Assembly (NCBI RefSeq): GCF_006337065.1
Contig: NZ_CP040872.1
Coordinates: 372,001-436,000 of the forward strand
Length of the DNA stretch: 64,000 bases
Source of the DNA: Agromyces laixinhei
Lineage (GTDB): Bacteria > Actinomycetota > Actinomycetes > Actinomycetales > Microbacteriaceae
Direction: 5' to 3'
In this document: piece after piece, positions 48,948 through 58,674 of the stretch
Layout: each line of letters opens with the position of its first letter
How positions within the stretch are numbered: the first letter of the stretch is position 1
Position numbers and translations under genes: made by a program
Notes under the pieces: model-generated
Databases searched by the model: none
Seen by the model: only the letters and a program-made list of their open reading frames with translations
What the model was told of the DNA's origin: nothing

Positions 48948-50285
48948 ATGTACAACGCAACGAGGCGCGGCATCCTCATGACCGGCATCGCGGTCAGCGC
49001 CATCGGCGCGCTGGCGCTCACCGGCTGCACCGCTGGGGGGAGCGAGGCTGCCGGCAGCCAGGAGAAGACCACCATTCGGTTCCTCTATGCAACCGGCGAC
49101 GAGACGTGGAACAGCGTGGTGGACTCGGTCGTGACGACGTTCAACGAGCAGAGCGACACCACCACGGTCGAACTCGACCCGCTTCCGGCCGGGTCGGACT
49201 ACGCAACCGCGCTGAAGACGGTCGACGCCACCGGCAACTGGCCGGCCATCGTCGACATGCGCGACACGCTCACCTATGTCAACGCCGGCAAGCTGGCCCC
49301 GATCCCGTCAGAGGTCACCGATCTGCTGGAGCCGACGGCATTCGCGGCGGCGGAGGACGGCAACGTCTACACCGTGCCCTACAGCGCCCTCAACGGCGAG
49401 CTCGGCATCAACATCATCTACAACAAGGACTACTTCGAGGAGAACGACCTCGAGGTGCCCGAGACCTACGACGACTTCATCACACTGCTGGAGGACATCA
49501 AGGCCAACGGTGATGTGCCCCTGGCGACGGCCGCCGGTGAGGTGTGGCCCTCCGACCAGCTGTGGAAGCCGCTGGCCGCGCCGATCTTCGCGGAGTACAC
49601 CGACGAGGGCGGCTTCTGGAACGCCGCCGCCGAGAAGACGGCCACGGTGGAGGACCTGCGCGATCCGCTCGAGGAACTGCAGTACATCACCGACAACTTC
49701 GTCCTCGAGGGTTGGCAGTCCACCGCCGACGCGCAGACCACCACACTGTTGGTGAACGATCAGGCTGTCATGGCGACGTCGTCCGCCGGTCTGGGGCGAC
49801 TCAACGACATCCACAAGGTGGACCCCGACTTCAACGCGGGGTTGTTCATCATCCCGGACGAGGACGGCAACATCAACGTCCTGAAGAACAGCGTGGTCGG
49901 CGACACCGCTGGTGGTCTCGCGATCTCGTCGCAGGCGGCGGAGGATGAGGACGAGCTGGCCTCGTCGGTCGAGTTCCTCGAGTTCTTCTACTCCGTGGAA
50001 GCGGCCAACCTGATGGAGGAGGCCGGATGGATCTCGCCCAACATCGTCGACTCCGACGAGGTCGTCCGTAACAACTCGATCCCTGGTGCCGAGGACTTCT
50101 TCGCCCTCCTGGAGAACCCGAACCTCGTCTGGTACGAGAACGCCCCCACCTGGAGCACGTTCAGCGCCTTCAACACGTTCTTCCGTCAGTCTCGCATCGA
50201 GATGCAGGACGGACAGTCGTCGCTGGACGACACCATCAACAAGACCCAGACCGAGCTCGACAACCAGGTCGCGGCTGCCGGCTGA
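48948..50285 (+). CDS. Sugar ABC transporter substrate-binding lipoprotein
   Basis: A 445-residue extracellular solute-binding protein of the family 1 type. The signal peptide ends in the lipobox LTGC (Cys27), so it is lipid-anchored. The mature part begins with a Gly/Ser linker and includes ALNGELGINIIYNKDYFEEN, typical of oligosaccharide binders. It is first in the importer operon. A hairpin follows its stop, which fits higher expression than the permeases. Confidence 0.93.
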   Translation: MYNATRRGILMTGIAVSAIGALALTGCTAGGSEAAGSQEKTTIRFLYATGDETWNSVVDSVVTTFNEQSDTTTVELDPLPAGSDYATALKTVDATGNWPAIVDMRDTLTYVNAGKLAPIPSEVTDLLEPTAFAAAEDGNVYTVPYSALNGELGINIIYNKDYFEENDLEVPETYDDFITLLEDIKANGDVPLATAAGEVWPSDQLWKPLAAPIFAEYTDEGGFWNAAAEKTATVEDLRDPLEELQYITDNFVLEGWQSTADAQTTTLLVNDQAVMATSSAGLGRLNDIHKVDPDFNAGLFIIPDEDGNINVLKNSVVGDTAGGLAISSQAAEDEDELASSVEFLEFFYSVEAANLMEEAGWISPNIVDSDEVVRNNSIPGAEDFFALLENPNLVWYENAPTWSTFSAFNTFFRQSRIEMQDGQSSLDDTINKTQTELDNQVAAAG

Positions 50286-50293
50286 GTCCCTTG

Positions 50294-50332
50294 CACAGGG
50301 TGGGTGGCGGCCTGTCCACCCCCCACCCTGTG
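50294..50332 (+). terminator. Intercistronic hairpin after the binding-protein gene
   Basis: An 11-bp perfect stem CACAGGGTGGG/CCCACCCTGTG with further possible pairs. It probably attenuates readthrough or protects the upstream mRNA. Confidence 0.75.
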
Positions 50333-50364
50333 GCCTTCAAGCATTCCGTCCAAGGGAGAACGAC

Positions 50365-51384
50365 ATGAGTGATCAGAGCGCTCAGGTAGGCCAATCCAAC
50401 GCCGTCGGCCCCGGCGTGCTGCTCACGGGTGAACGACCCTTCGAGGGAGCGCCTATCGGCAGCCAAGAAGAGTTCATCGCCGGCGAGGACCGTCGCAAGC
50501 CCCGGCGCTGGAGCCGTGGACGCCTGGTGATGCTCGCCTTCGTCGTCCCGGCGCTGGTCATCTACCTGCTCATGGTCATCGTCCCTTCGCTGCAGACGGT
50601 GCAGCTGAGCTTCACCAACTGGGACGGCATCAGCGATGGCTACGACTACATCGGAATCAAGAACTACGAGGACATCCTCACCAGCGGCCGCTTCTGGAAC
50701 GCCGTCCGCAACACGCTCATCCTCGGTCTCGGCTCGGCCATCATCATCAATGTCATCGCCCTGATCGTCGCGCTCATGCTCGACAAGCTGAACCACGCGC
50801 CGGGACTCTTCCGCACCGCGGTGTACCTGCCCGCTCTGGTCAGCGCCTTCATCATGGCAACGATCTGGAAGTACCTCCTCAACTTCAACTTCGGCAGTGT
50901 CAACACCGTGCTGCGGGAGATCGGGGTCCCCGACTGGGCACGCGACTGGCTCGGCGACAGCAGCATCGTGATCTGGGTGATCCTCTTCATCACCTGCTTC
51001 ACTCTCGGCGGCAACACCACCCTCATCTACCTGGCGAATCTGCAGTCCGTTCCGCAGGAGTTGGTCGAGGCCGCCCGCATCGACGGCGCCAACGGCTGGA
51101 AGGTGTTTTGGAACGTCACCTGGCCGATGATCGCCGGCGCCGTGACCGTCAACATGACGCTCGCGATGATCGCCGGCTGGGTCATCTTCGACCAGATCCT
51201 CGTCCTGACCGCCGGTGGCCCCGGATTCGTCAGCGAAACGATGGCGTTCTTCATCTATAAGGTCGGCTTCGGCGAGTACCGCGCCGGGTTCGGATCGGCG
51301 GCCGCCGTCGTCCTGTTCCTCGTCGTGATCGTCAGCACCGTCGGCACCAACGCCTACATGCGCAAGAGGGAGATCCAGGCATGA
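50365..51384 (+). CDS. Sugar ABC transporter permease (MalF/UgpA type)
   Basis: A 339-residue permease with six helices after a 50-residue cytoplasmic N-terminus. The EAA loop that contacts the ATPase is VEAARIDGANGWKVFWNVTW. ATG 50365 has AAGGGAG upstream. It overlaps the next permease by 4 bp. No ATPase gene is present in the locus; in Actinobacteria a shared MsiK-like ATPase often serves such importers. Confidence 0.93.
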   Translation: MSDQSAQVGQSNAVGPGVLLTGERPFEGAPIGSQEEFIAGEDRRKPRRWSRGRLVMLAFVVPALVIYLLMVIVPSLQTVQLSFTNWDGISDGYDYIGIKNYEDILTSGRFWNAVRNTLILGLGSAIIINVIALIVALMLDKLNHAPGLFRTAVYLPALVSAFIMATIWKYLLNFNFGSVNTVLREIGVPDWARDWLGDSSIVIWVILFITCFTLGGNTTLIYLANLQSVPQELVEAARIDGANGWKVFWNVTWPMIAGAVTVNMTLAMIAGWVIFDQILVLTAGGPGFVSETMAFFIYKVGFGEYRAGFGSAAAVVLFLVVIVSTVGTNAYMRKREIQA

Positions 51385-52265
51385 GCACCACCACCACGCG
51401 CCGTCCCTTCCGGCTGCGGCGCAAGGAGAGCTCCGAGAGGAAGAAGTGGAGCGTCGGCGAGGTCATCGTGATGATCGTCCTCGCGGTGCTGGTGCTCATC
51501 GTCGCCTCGCCGGTCATCTACGCGCTGCTGAACTCGTTCCGCAGCTACTCGGAGATCACGATCGACCCGATGGGTCTGCCGACGCAGTTCACGCTCGACA
51601 ACTACGTGCAACTGTTCCAGCAGACCGACTTCGCCGAGGCGATCCTCAACACGGTCATCATCACCGTCGGCACCGTGGTGCTGCTGGTGGCGATCGTGCC
51701 GATGGCCGCCTACGGCATCGAACGCGTCGGCGGCGGCACCTCCCGATTCCTGTACGTCCTGTTCATCGCCGGACTGATGATCCCGTTCCAGGTGCGGATG
51801 ATCCCCCTGGTCGAAGGGTTCAACCAGGTCGGCCTCTACAGCACCCTGCTGTCGGTGATCCTGGTCCACCTGGGAGGCGCGGCGAGCTTCGGCATCCTGT
51901 TGTACTGCAGCTTCATCAAGGGCATCCCTATCGAGGTGGAGGAAGCTGCGCACGTGGATGGCGCCGGCAGGTTGCGCACGTTCTGGTCGATCGTGTTCCC
52001 AATGCTGCTGCCGGTGACGTCCGCGTTCGTGATCATTCAAGCGCTCGGGCTGTGGAATGACTTCTTCATCCCGCTGGTGTTCCTTGATTCGTCGTCTGCG
52101 GGCACGATCAACGTGGCTATCAACCGTATGGTGGGTCTGCTCACCTCGCAGTGGCAGCTCATTTACACCGGCGCGATCCTCGCGATCATCCCGTCGATCG
52201 CGATCTTCGCCGGTTTCCAGCGCTACTTCATCAAGGGCATGTCGGTCGGGGCGGTGAAGGGATGA
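51381..52265 (+). CDS. Sugar ABC transporter permease (MalG/UgpE type)
   Basis: A 294-residue second permease with six helices. The EAA loop reads VEEAAHVDGAGRLRTFWSIV. The final segment GFQRYFIKGMSVGAVKG is the classic MalG-family end. It overlaps both neighbours by 4 bp, so translation is coupled through the operon. Confidence 0.94.
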   Translation: MSTTTTRRPFRLRRKESSERKKWSVGEVIVMIVLAVLVLIVASPVIYALLNSFRSYSEITIDPMGLPTQFTLDNYVQLFQQTDFAEAILNTVIITVGTVVLLVAIVPMAAYGIERVGGGTSRFLYVLFIAGLMIPFQVRMIPLVEGFNQVGLYSTLLSVILVHLGGAASFGILLYCSFIKGIPIEVEEAAHVDGAGRLRTFWSIVFPMLLPVTSAFVIIQALGLWNDFFIPLVFLDSSSAGTINVAINRMVGLLTSQWQLIYTGAILAIIPSIAIFAGFQRYFIKGMSVGAVKG

Positions 52266-52993
52266 CCAGCCACCCTATTGCGCGCCGCCCGTCGCGGAGG
52301 GTCGGCCGCGTCGCGGCGCTGCTCGCCTATGACGGGCCGATCGCCACCGCACTGCTGCGCGTGTTCCAGTTCTTCCTGGTGGCGGTGTCGTTCCTGGCCT
52401 GCCTGGCGCCCATGCTCCTGTTCGACGCGTTGGTCGGCTGGCAGCCCACCCACCTGGCGCTGTGGCTTGGCGCCGCCTCGCTGCTCCCGGTCGCACCCGC
52501 CGTGCTGGGCGCGCTCTGTGCCGCCCGTCGGGTGCTGCTGATGCCCGGGGAGAGGGGCCCAGCTCGCACCTTCTGGCGCGGGTTCGGCCGCGGCGTCCGG
52601 TCGCTGTGGTGGGTGGCAGCCGGGGTGAGCGCCGCAGTGCTGGTGATCGGCTACGACCTCGCCCTGCTGGGCGACAGCGACACGATGCTGCTCGTCGCGA
52701 CCATCGGGTTGGCGCTGCTGCTCGCGCTGATCGTCGGGATCAGCAGCGTCGCCGAGTCGTGCACCACGACCCGACCGCGGGCGCTGCTCGTGGCAGCGGT
52801 GCGAGCAATCATCGCGCGACCGCACGTCGCTCTCAGTTGGGTGCTGCTCATCGCCGCCGGCGTGGGCGCATCGATGCTGCCCGTGATCGGGGGAACGGTC
52901 GCGCTGTTCGCGCCCGCCCTCGTCGCCTGCGGGATCGTGATCTGCAATCGCACCCTGAACTTCCTCGCCGATAACAAGGAGCTCTCCTCGTGA
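52262..52993 (+). CDS. YesL-family (DUF624) membrane protein
   Basis: A 243-residue protein with six predicted helices (for example LRVFQFFLVAVSFLACLAPM and LLLALIVGISSVAESC). YesL-like proteins are found next to carbohydrate ABC importers and polysaccharide lyases in Firmicutes and Actinobacteria; their role is unknown. The ATG overlaps the permease stop by 4 bp. A longer frame from 52151 overlaps the permease and is rejected. Confidence 0.8.
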   Translation: MTSHPIARRPSRRVGRVAALLAYDGPIATALLRVFQFFLVAVSFLACLAPMLLFDALVGWQPTHLALWLGAASLLPVAPAVLGALCAARRVLLMPGERGPARTFWRGFGRGVRSLWWVAAGVSAAVLVIGYDLALLGDSDTMLLVATIGLALLLALIVGISSVAESCTTTRPRALLVAAVRAIIARPHVALSWVLLIAAGVGASMLPVIGGTVALFAPALVACGIVICNRTLNFLADNKELSS

Positions 52994-55110
52994 CCGACGC
53001 GCTGCAGCGCCTCCAGACCCTTCCCAACACGGAACTGCGACCGGAGGCGCCCACCACCGGCGTGCCGGAACGCGTGCGCGTCGCCGAAGCCACCTTCGAT
53101 GTCGAATGGTCGGCCGATCGGCCGGCCGCGCTAGTGGTGCGCGACTCGCCGTTCGGCGGTCGCGCGTCCGTGCCGCTGGTGGAGATCTTCACCGCGGAAG
53201 AGCAGCGCGCGCGCACCAGCCAGGCCTACTTCCGCTCTGCCGTCGGCGCCCGTATGCGAGTGATCGCGGTGAGCCACGAGGAGGATGCCGCCGCCCGCCG
53301 CACCCTGGTGTCGCAGCGTGATGCGACCACGGGTTTGGAAGCTGACACCGTCATCAGCCAGCCGTGGGGCGTCTCCACGGTGCGGGCGCAGACCCGGCTG
53401 CGCAACGCCGGCACCCGCCCCGTTGTCATCACTGCGGTCACGTCGTTGTCTTTCGGGTTCGGTCTGTCCGAGTCCGACCTCGACGACGTGCGACTGGCCG
53501 TCGCCGACAGTGAGTGGCTGGCCGAGGACCGGTGGAGCGAGATTCCGCTGCGCGCTGTGCTGCCCGGGGTGTCCCTGGGCTTCCACGAGCAGGACGGCCG
53601 CGGACACTACGGGCTCAGCAGTCACGGCGCCTGGTCCAGCGGCGAGCACGTTCCGTGCGGCATCCTGACCTCTGGCGATGGCAGCGCTCTGGCCTGGCAG
53701 ATCGAGACCAGCGCCGGCTGGCACGTCGACATCAGCCAGGCCCGCGACGGCGGCGTGCTGTCGCTGTTGGGACCCACCGACCTGGAGAACCACTTCGCGC
53801 ACCGAATCGCCCCCGGCGACACATTCGACGCAGTGCCGGTTTCGATCGCCTCCTCGCATGACGGTCGCGACGGCGTGGTCGCGGCGCTAACCGCCTATAG
53901 GCGGTGGCTGCGCCGCGGCCAGGACACGTCCAGCCTCCCGGTCGTCTACAACGACTTCATGAACACGCTGATGGGTCAGCCCACCACCGAGCAGCTGCTG
54001 CCGCTGGTGGCCGCCGCCGCCGACGCGGGCGCCGAGGTGTTCTGCATCGACGCCGGCTGGTTCGCCGAACCTGAGATCGGCGACTGGTGGGCGACCGTGG
54101 GGGAATGGCAGGAAGCGAACACTCGTTTCACGGCGGGCCTGAAGCAGATCACCGACGAGATCCTTAGCCGCGGAATGCGGGTCGGCCTGTGGCTGGAACC
54201 CGAAGTCGTGGGTGCCGACAGCCCCGTCGCCGATGTATTGCCGGACGACGCCTTCTTCTGGCGGCACGGCCAGCGGGTCATGGAACACCGCCGTTATCAT
54301 CTGGACTTCCGCCACCCGGCCGCCCGTGCCCACATGGACGAGGTCGTCGACCGGATCGTGGCGGAGTACGGCGTCTCGTACATAAAGCTGGACTACAACA
54401 TCAACCCGGGCGCAGGCACAGAACGCGACGCGACCGCCGCCGGCGATGGACTGCTGGGCCACACCCGCGCCTTCCGGGAATGGCTGATCGACGTGCAGCA
54501 GCGGCACCCCGGCCTGCAGCTGGAGAACTGCAGCTCAGGCGCGATGCGGGCCGACTACTCGCTGCTGGAAGTCACCCACCAGCAGTCCACCAGCGACCAG
54601 CAGGACTTCCGGCTGTACCCGCCGATCGCGGCCTCGGCGCCGATGTCGATCCTGCCGGAACAATGCGCGAATTGGGCGTACCCGGCAGCGGGAATGACCG
54701 ACGAGGAAACCGCTTTCACCCTCGTCACCGGACTCAGCGGACGGCTCTACCTCTCGGGATTCCTGCACGAGCTCACCAATGAACAGCGCGCACTTGTCGC
54801 AGACGCCGCTCAGCTGCACAAGCGGGTTCGCCGTGGCCTGTCCGCCGCGGTGCCGTTCTGGCCGCTCGGCCTGCCAGACTGGGACGCCGACACCATCGTG
54901 CTGGGGCTGCACACCGACGACGGCGACCTGCTGTTCGTCTGGGACCGTCACTCCGACGCTCGCACGCTCACCATCCCGGGCATCACCGGCACCGCAGCGC
55001 AGCTGTTCCCAGCACTCACCGGCGCTGCCCCGAGGGTCACCCTCGCGGGTCTGCAGCTGCAGACCCCGGCGGGCGCGGCGGCACGGATGCTGCACATCGC
55101 CCGGTCGTGA
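52990..55110 (+). CDS. GH36-family alpha-galactosidase
   Basis: A 706-residue cytoplasmic enzyme with an N-terminal beta-sandwich, a central barrel (about residues 310-620) and a C-terminal beta domain. The catalytic nucleophile is the Asp in YIKLDYNINPG (near residue 466) and the acid/base is in the QSTSDQQD region after LENCSSGAMRADY. Substrate-side residues include CIDAGWF and GLWLEPEVVG. It should remove terminal alpha-galactosyl units from imported oligosaccharides. There is no signal peptide. It overlaps the YesL-like gene by 4 bp. Confidence 0.93.
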   Translation: MTDALQRLQTLPNTELRPEAPTTGVPERVRVAEATFDVEWSADRPAALVVRDSPFGGRASVPLVEIFTAEEQRARTSQAYFRSAVGARMRVIAVSHEEDAAARRTLVSQRDATTGLEADTVISQPWGVSTVRAQTRLRNAGTRPVVITAVTSLSFGFGLSESDLDDVRLAVADSEWLAEDRWSEIPLRAVLPGVSLGFHEQDGRGHYGLSSHGAWSSGEHVPCGILTSGDGSALAWQIETSAGWHVDISQARDGGVLSLLGPTDLENHFAHRIAPGDTFDAVPVSIASSHDGRDGVVAALTAYRRWLRRGQDTSSLPVVYNDFMNTLMGQPTTEQLLPLVAAAADAGAEVFCIDAGWFAEPEIGDWWATVGEWQEANTRFTAGLKQITDEILSRGMRVGLWLEPEVVGADSPVADVLPDDAFFWRHGQRVMEHRRYHLDFRHPAARAHMDEVVDRIVAEYGVSYIKLDYNINPGAGTERDATAAGDGLLGHTRAFREWLIDVQQRHPGLQLENCSSGAMRADYSLLEVTHQQSTSDQQDFRLYPPIAASAPMSILPEQCANWAYPAAGMTDEETAFTLVTGLSGRLYLSGFLHELTNEQRALVADAAQLHKRVRRGLSAAVPFWPLGLPDWDADTIVLGLHTDDGDLLFVWDRHSDARTLTIPGITGTAAQLFPALTGAAPRVTLAGLQLQTPAGAAARMLHIARS

Positions 55111-55122
55111 GAGGATGCGACG

Positions 55123-56025
55123 GTGAACGGAGGACTGATCCGTCCGGGCCGCACCTTCGTGGACGACCGCGGCAGCACCGCCCAGCTGCACGGCATCGGG
55201 CTGCACCGCGACGACGACGGCACCTGGTACGCGTGGGGAGAAGACAAGACCGCCGGCGGCACCTTCACCGCGGTTACGTGTTACAGCTCACCTGACCTCA
55301 GCACCTGGCGATACGAAGGCGACGCCCTGGTCGCCGGCGACGGCGACCTTGGCGCGGACCGGGTGATCGAAAGGACCAAGGTGCTGCGCCGCCCGGACGG
55401 CAAGTGGATCATGCTGTTGCACGTGGACACCGCGGACTACGGCTACGCGCGCGTCGGGTACGCGATTTCCGACACCCTGACCGGCCCGTACCGCTATCTC
55501 CACAGCGAACGACCGCTCGGCAACATCAGCCGCGACCTCGGGGTGTACCAGGAGCACGGCGTCTGGTACCTGCTGTCCGAGGACCGCGACAACGGGCTGC
55601 ACATCTACCGGCTGCGAGACGATTACCTCGGCGTGGCCGAGATCGTCACCACGCTGCGGCAGCAGAACCGGCCCGAGATCGGCTACGAGTCGCCGACGCT
55701 GGTACGCCGCGACGACCGGTACTACCTGTTCGGATCCGACTTGACCGGGTGGAGCACGAACGACAACATGTACACCACCGCCACCGACCTTGCGGGCCCG
55801 TGGGGCCCGTGGCGGCCCTTCTCGCCAGAGGGGTCGGCCACGTTCGGCTCGCAGGTCAGCGTGGTCGCCGCCGCCGTCGACGGCGGGCACATCTACATCG
55901 GCGACCGCTGGCTGAAGGACGATCTCTTCCACTCGCCCGCCGCGTGGTTGCCGATCACCCTGCGCGACGGGAACGCCGAGCTGCGCTGGCATGACCAGTG
56001 GAGCGTCGAGGAGTTGCAGTCATGA
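55123..56025 (+). CDS. GH43-like glycoside hydrolase (subfamily 24 type)
   Basis: A 300-residue five-bladed propeller protein. Recurrent blade words: GTWYAWGEDK, VIERTKVLRRPDGKWIMLLH, GVWYLLSEDRD and YESPTLVRRDDRYYLFGSDL-TGWSTND. This arrangement resembles the GH43 branch that includes exo-beta-1,3-galactanases. No signal peptide, so it acts inside on imported oligosaccharides. The GTG at 55123 is preceded by GAGAGGA. It overlaps the dehydrogenase start (ATGA). Exact substrate uncertain. Confidence 0.82.
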   Translation: MNGGLIRPGRTFVDDRGSTAQLHGIGLHRDDDGTWYAWGEDKTAGGTFTAVTCYSSPDLSTWRYEGDALVAGDGDLGADRVIERTKVLRRPDGKWIMLLHVDTADYGYARVGYAISDTLTGPYRYLHSERPLGNISRDLGVYQEHGVWYLLSEDRDNGLHIYRLRDDYLGVAEIVTTLRQQNRPEIGYESPTLVRRDDRYYLFGSDLTGWSTNDNMYTTATDLAGPWGPWRPFSPEGSATFGSQVSVVAAAVDGGHIYIGDRWLKDDLFHSPAAWLPITLRDGNAELRWHDQWSVEELQS

Positions 56026-56997
56026 AGGCCCTGCTGTCCATGGACGCCGCAGCGTTCCCGTTGGTGTTCACCGAACCTGAGCGACACCGGCTGGCACAGC
56101 TCGTGGACGTCGACCTGACCCGCCCCGATCGTCCGCTGGCGGACCTGACCGCCGCCGAACGCGAGTCGGTGGAGCTGCTCATCACTGGATGGGGGGCCCA
56201 GTGGCTCGGTGCCGCCGAGCTTGATCACCTGCCGCGGCTGCGCGGAGTGGTGCACTGGGGTGGGGGAGTGGGATTCCTGGACCCATCTGCCCCGACGCGC
56301 GGTATCGCGGTGTCCTCGGCCCGTGCCGCGAACGCGGTCCCGGTGGCGGAGTTCACATTGGCGATGATCATCCTCGCCGCCAAGGACGCGTTCTGGGTGT
56401 CGCGCATCTACGGGCAGCAGCAGGCGGAAGTGCTGCGGGAGGTGGAGCTTGCGCACACCGGTCTGTTCCGCCGTACCGTAGGCATCATCGGCGCCTCAAG
56501 CATCGGCACCCTGGTGATCCAGCTGCTTCGGCGCCACGACGTCGACGTGCTGCTGTTCGATCCGTACGCCACACCGGAGCAGGCCGGACGTCTTGGCGCG
56601 GATCTGGTGACGGACCTGGCTGAGTTGGCGCGGCGCAGCACCATCCTGTCGGTGCACGCGCCGGAGCTACCCGCTACTCGCGGCATGGTGTCCCGCGACG
56701 TGCTGGCCCAGCTGCCTGACGGTGCGACGGTTGTCAACACCGCCCGAGGCGCGCTGGTCGACCAGGCCGCGCTCGTCGAGGAGCTGACGGCGGGGTCGGC
56801 TGCGCGCCGTGCTCGACGTCACCGAACCCGAGGTGCTACCCGCGGGACACCTGCTGTACACCCTGCCCAACGTCTTCCTGACACCGCACCTGGCCGGATC
56901 GACCGGCAGCGAGCTGCAGCGCCTTGGCGCGGCAGCCGTGGCCGAAGTCGAACGATTCGTTATCGGCCAACCCTTCGCCCACCCCATCACCCCTTAG
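56022..56997 (+). pseudogene. D-2-hydroxyacid dehydrogenase-family gene with a frameshift
   Basis: The family is NAD(H)-dependent and reduces or oxidises 2-hydroxy/2-keto acids. ATG 56022 (MKALLSMDAAAF) opens a frame with the Rossmann loop VGIIGASSIGTLVIQLL and NTARGALVDQAALVEEL. At the GGGG run 56792-56795 one extra base shifts the frame. The correct continuation RLRAVLDVTEPEVLPAGHLL to FAHPITP lies in another frame and ends at 56997. Unrepaired, the reading frame runs on into the next gene, giving an 860-codon open frame. Repaired length is about 324 residues, normal for the family. Confidence 0.85.
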
Positions 56998-57008
56998 GGA
57001 GCACACCC

Positions 57009-58580
57009 GTGGGCGTCATTCACAACCCGGTCTTGCGCGGTTTCAACCCCGACCCCTCGATCCTTCGCGTCGGAGAGGACTACTACCTCGCGACCAGCAC
57101 CTTCGAGTTCCACCCTGCGGTCCGGCTGCACCACTCGACCCACCTGGTCCAGTGGGAGGTCATCGGGCACGCCTTGGACGACGGGTTCGACCTGCGGGGG
57201 ATCCCCGACTCTGGCGGTGTGTGGGCGCCCAGCCTGTCGTACGTGGACGGCCAGTACTGGCTGGCGTACTCGATCGTGCGATCCATGGACGGCGACGACA
57301 AAGACATCGACAACTACCTCACCACCGCACCCACGATCGACGGGCCGTGGAGCGCCCCGATCCACCTCGGCTCTCGCGGGTTCGACTTCTCCTTCTTCCA
57401 CGACACGGACGGCACCCACTGGATTGTCGGCGTGCAGTGGGACCAGCGACCCGAACACCCCTCCTTCGGCGGCCTCGTCGTGGAGCAGTACCTCCCCGAC
57501 CAGCAGCGCACGACCGGGTCTGCCCATCTCATCTACCGCGAGGATGGGCTGGTCGAAGGCCCCAACTTGTACCGGATCGGCGAGTGGTACTACCTGCTGA
57601 TCGCCGCCGGCGGCACCGGTTGGAACCACAGCATCACCGTCGCCCGCTCCCGCACCCTGCTCGGTCCCTACCTGCGCGACCCGGAGATGGCGGTGCTCAC
57701 CACCCGCGACGCCCCCGGCGAGCCGTTGCAGAAGGCCGGGCATGGCGAGCTCGTGCAGACCCCGGCAGGAGAGTGGATCTTGGCGCACCTGGCGAGCCGG
57801 CCGACCCTGCAGCTGGGGGCGCGGTACTCGACGCTGGGTCGTGAGACCTGTCTGCAGAAGGTGATCTTCGATCAGGACGAATGGCCGCGCCTCGCGCACG
57901 GCGGGCACCACGCCGCCATCGACGTCCCCGTCGGTCCAGCCAACGACGCCCTCGACAGCCCAACGGACGGGTTCACCGACGACTTCGCATCCGACAGCAT
58001 CGATTCCCGACGCTGGTCGACCCTGCGCGCCCCGCTCGGCACCGCCGCCGACCTGCGCGGCCGGCCCGGCTGGCTACGGCTCCACGGCGGACACTCACCG
58101 GCATCGGTTTACGACCAAGCAATGCTTCTTACGCGCGTCGAGGAGCACCATACGAACGTCGAAGTGGTCGTGGACGCCGACCCCCGCAGCTCCCGGGAGA
58201 GCGCTGGGCTGATCGCCTGGTACGACCGCAACGGCTGGATCTGGTTGCAGATCACGTGGGACGACGAAAACGGCCGCCACGCCCGCGTGGTGCGCCGCGA
58301 CGGGACGATCACAACCCGATCGGCGCCGGTCTCGGTCCCGCAGGGACCACTGCGCCTGAGCGCGGAACTGCGCGGCCCCGTGTTGACCTTCGCCGTCGGA
58401 GCGGCTGACGGTAACCCGTCGCCCGTGCCGGGAACCTACCCGGCATGGACGCTGTCGGACGACCACGGCCCTCGGCTGCGGTTTACTGGGCTGTTCCTTG
58501 GCGTGCGTGCGGACGATCTCGACGGCCGCCGTTGGACCGCCGACCTGACGGACTTCCGCATCCGGTTCACGCGGCCTTGA
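57009..58580 (+). CDS. GH43 beta-xylosidase/alpha-L-arabinofuranosidase-type enzyme
   Basis: A 523-residue enzyme. The N-terminal propeller starts VIHNPVLRGFNPDPSILRVG, with the catalytic base Asp in NPDPS, and continues with TSTFEFHPAV and SGGVWAPSLSYVDGQYWLAY; the proton donor Glu is in GLVEGPNLYR. Residues 320-523 form the beta-sandwich domain usual in XynB-type GH43. There is no signal peptide. GTG 57009 has AGGGAG upstream. It likely trims imported xylo- or arabino-oligosaccharides. Confidence 0.92.
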   Translation: MGVIHNPVLRGFNPDPSILRVGEDYYLATSTFEFHPAVRLHHSTHLVQWEVIGHALDDGFDLRGIPDSGGVWAPSLSYVDGQYWLAYSIVRSMDGDDKDIDNYLTTAPTIDGPWSAPIHLGSRGFDFSFFHDTDGTHWIVGVQWDQRPEHPSFGGLVVEQYLPDQQRTTGSAHLIYREDGLVEGPNLYRIGEWYYLLIAAGGTGWNHSITVARSRTLLGPYLRDPEMAVLTTRDAPGEPLQKAGHGELVQTPAGEWILAHLASRPTLQLGARYSTLGRETCLQKVIFDQDEWPRLAHGGHHAAIDVPVGPANDALDSPTDGFTDDFASDSIDSRRWSTLRAPLGTAADLRGRPGWLRLHGGHSPASVYDQAMLLTRVEEHHTNVEVVVDADPRSSRESAGLIAWYDRNGWIWLQITWDDENGRHARVVRRDGTITTRSAPVSVPQGPLRLSAELRGPVLTFAVGAADGNPSPVPGTYPAWTLSDDHGPRLRFTGLFLGVRADDLDGRRWTADLTDFRIRFTRP

Positions 58581-58632
58581 AAAAACCCGGGCCGGCACTT
58601 GACGTGTCGGCCTTCCTCTCGCCACAGTTAAC

Positions 58633-58648
58633 GGCAAACGATATCCAT
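58633..58648. promoter_or_regulatory. Putative LacI operator before the secreted lyase gene
   Basis: GGCAAACGATATCCAT, identical to 48877-48892, 27 bp before the ATG at 58675. Confidence 0.8.
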
Positions 58649-58674
58649 CACACTGATGTGACACTCGGACCTCA

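Noticed and set aside
55998..58580. A true fusion of dehydrogenase and GH43 as one 860-residue enzyme
   Set aside because: The dehydrogenase C-terminus is intact in another frame and GH43 has its own GTG and ribosome binding site, so the fusion is a frameshift by-product.
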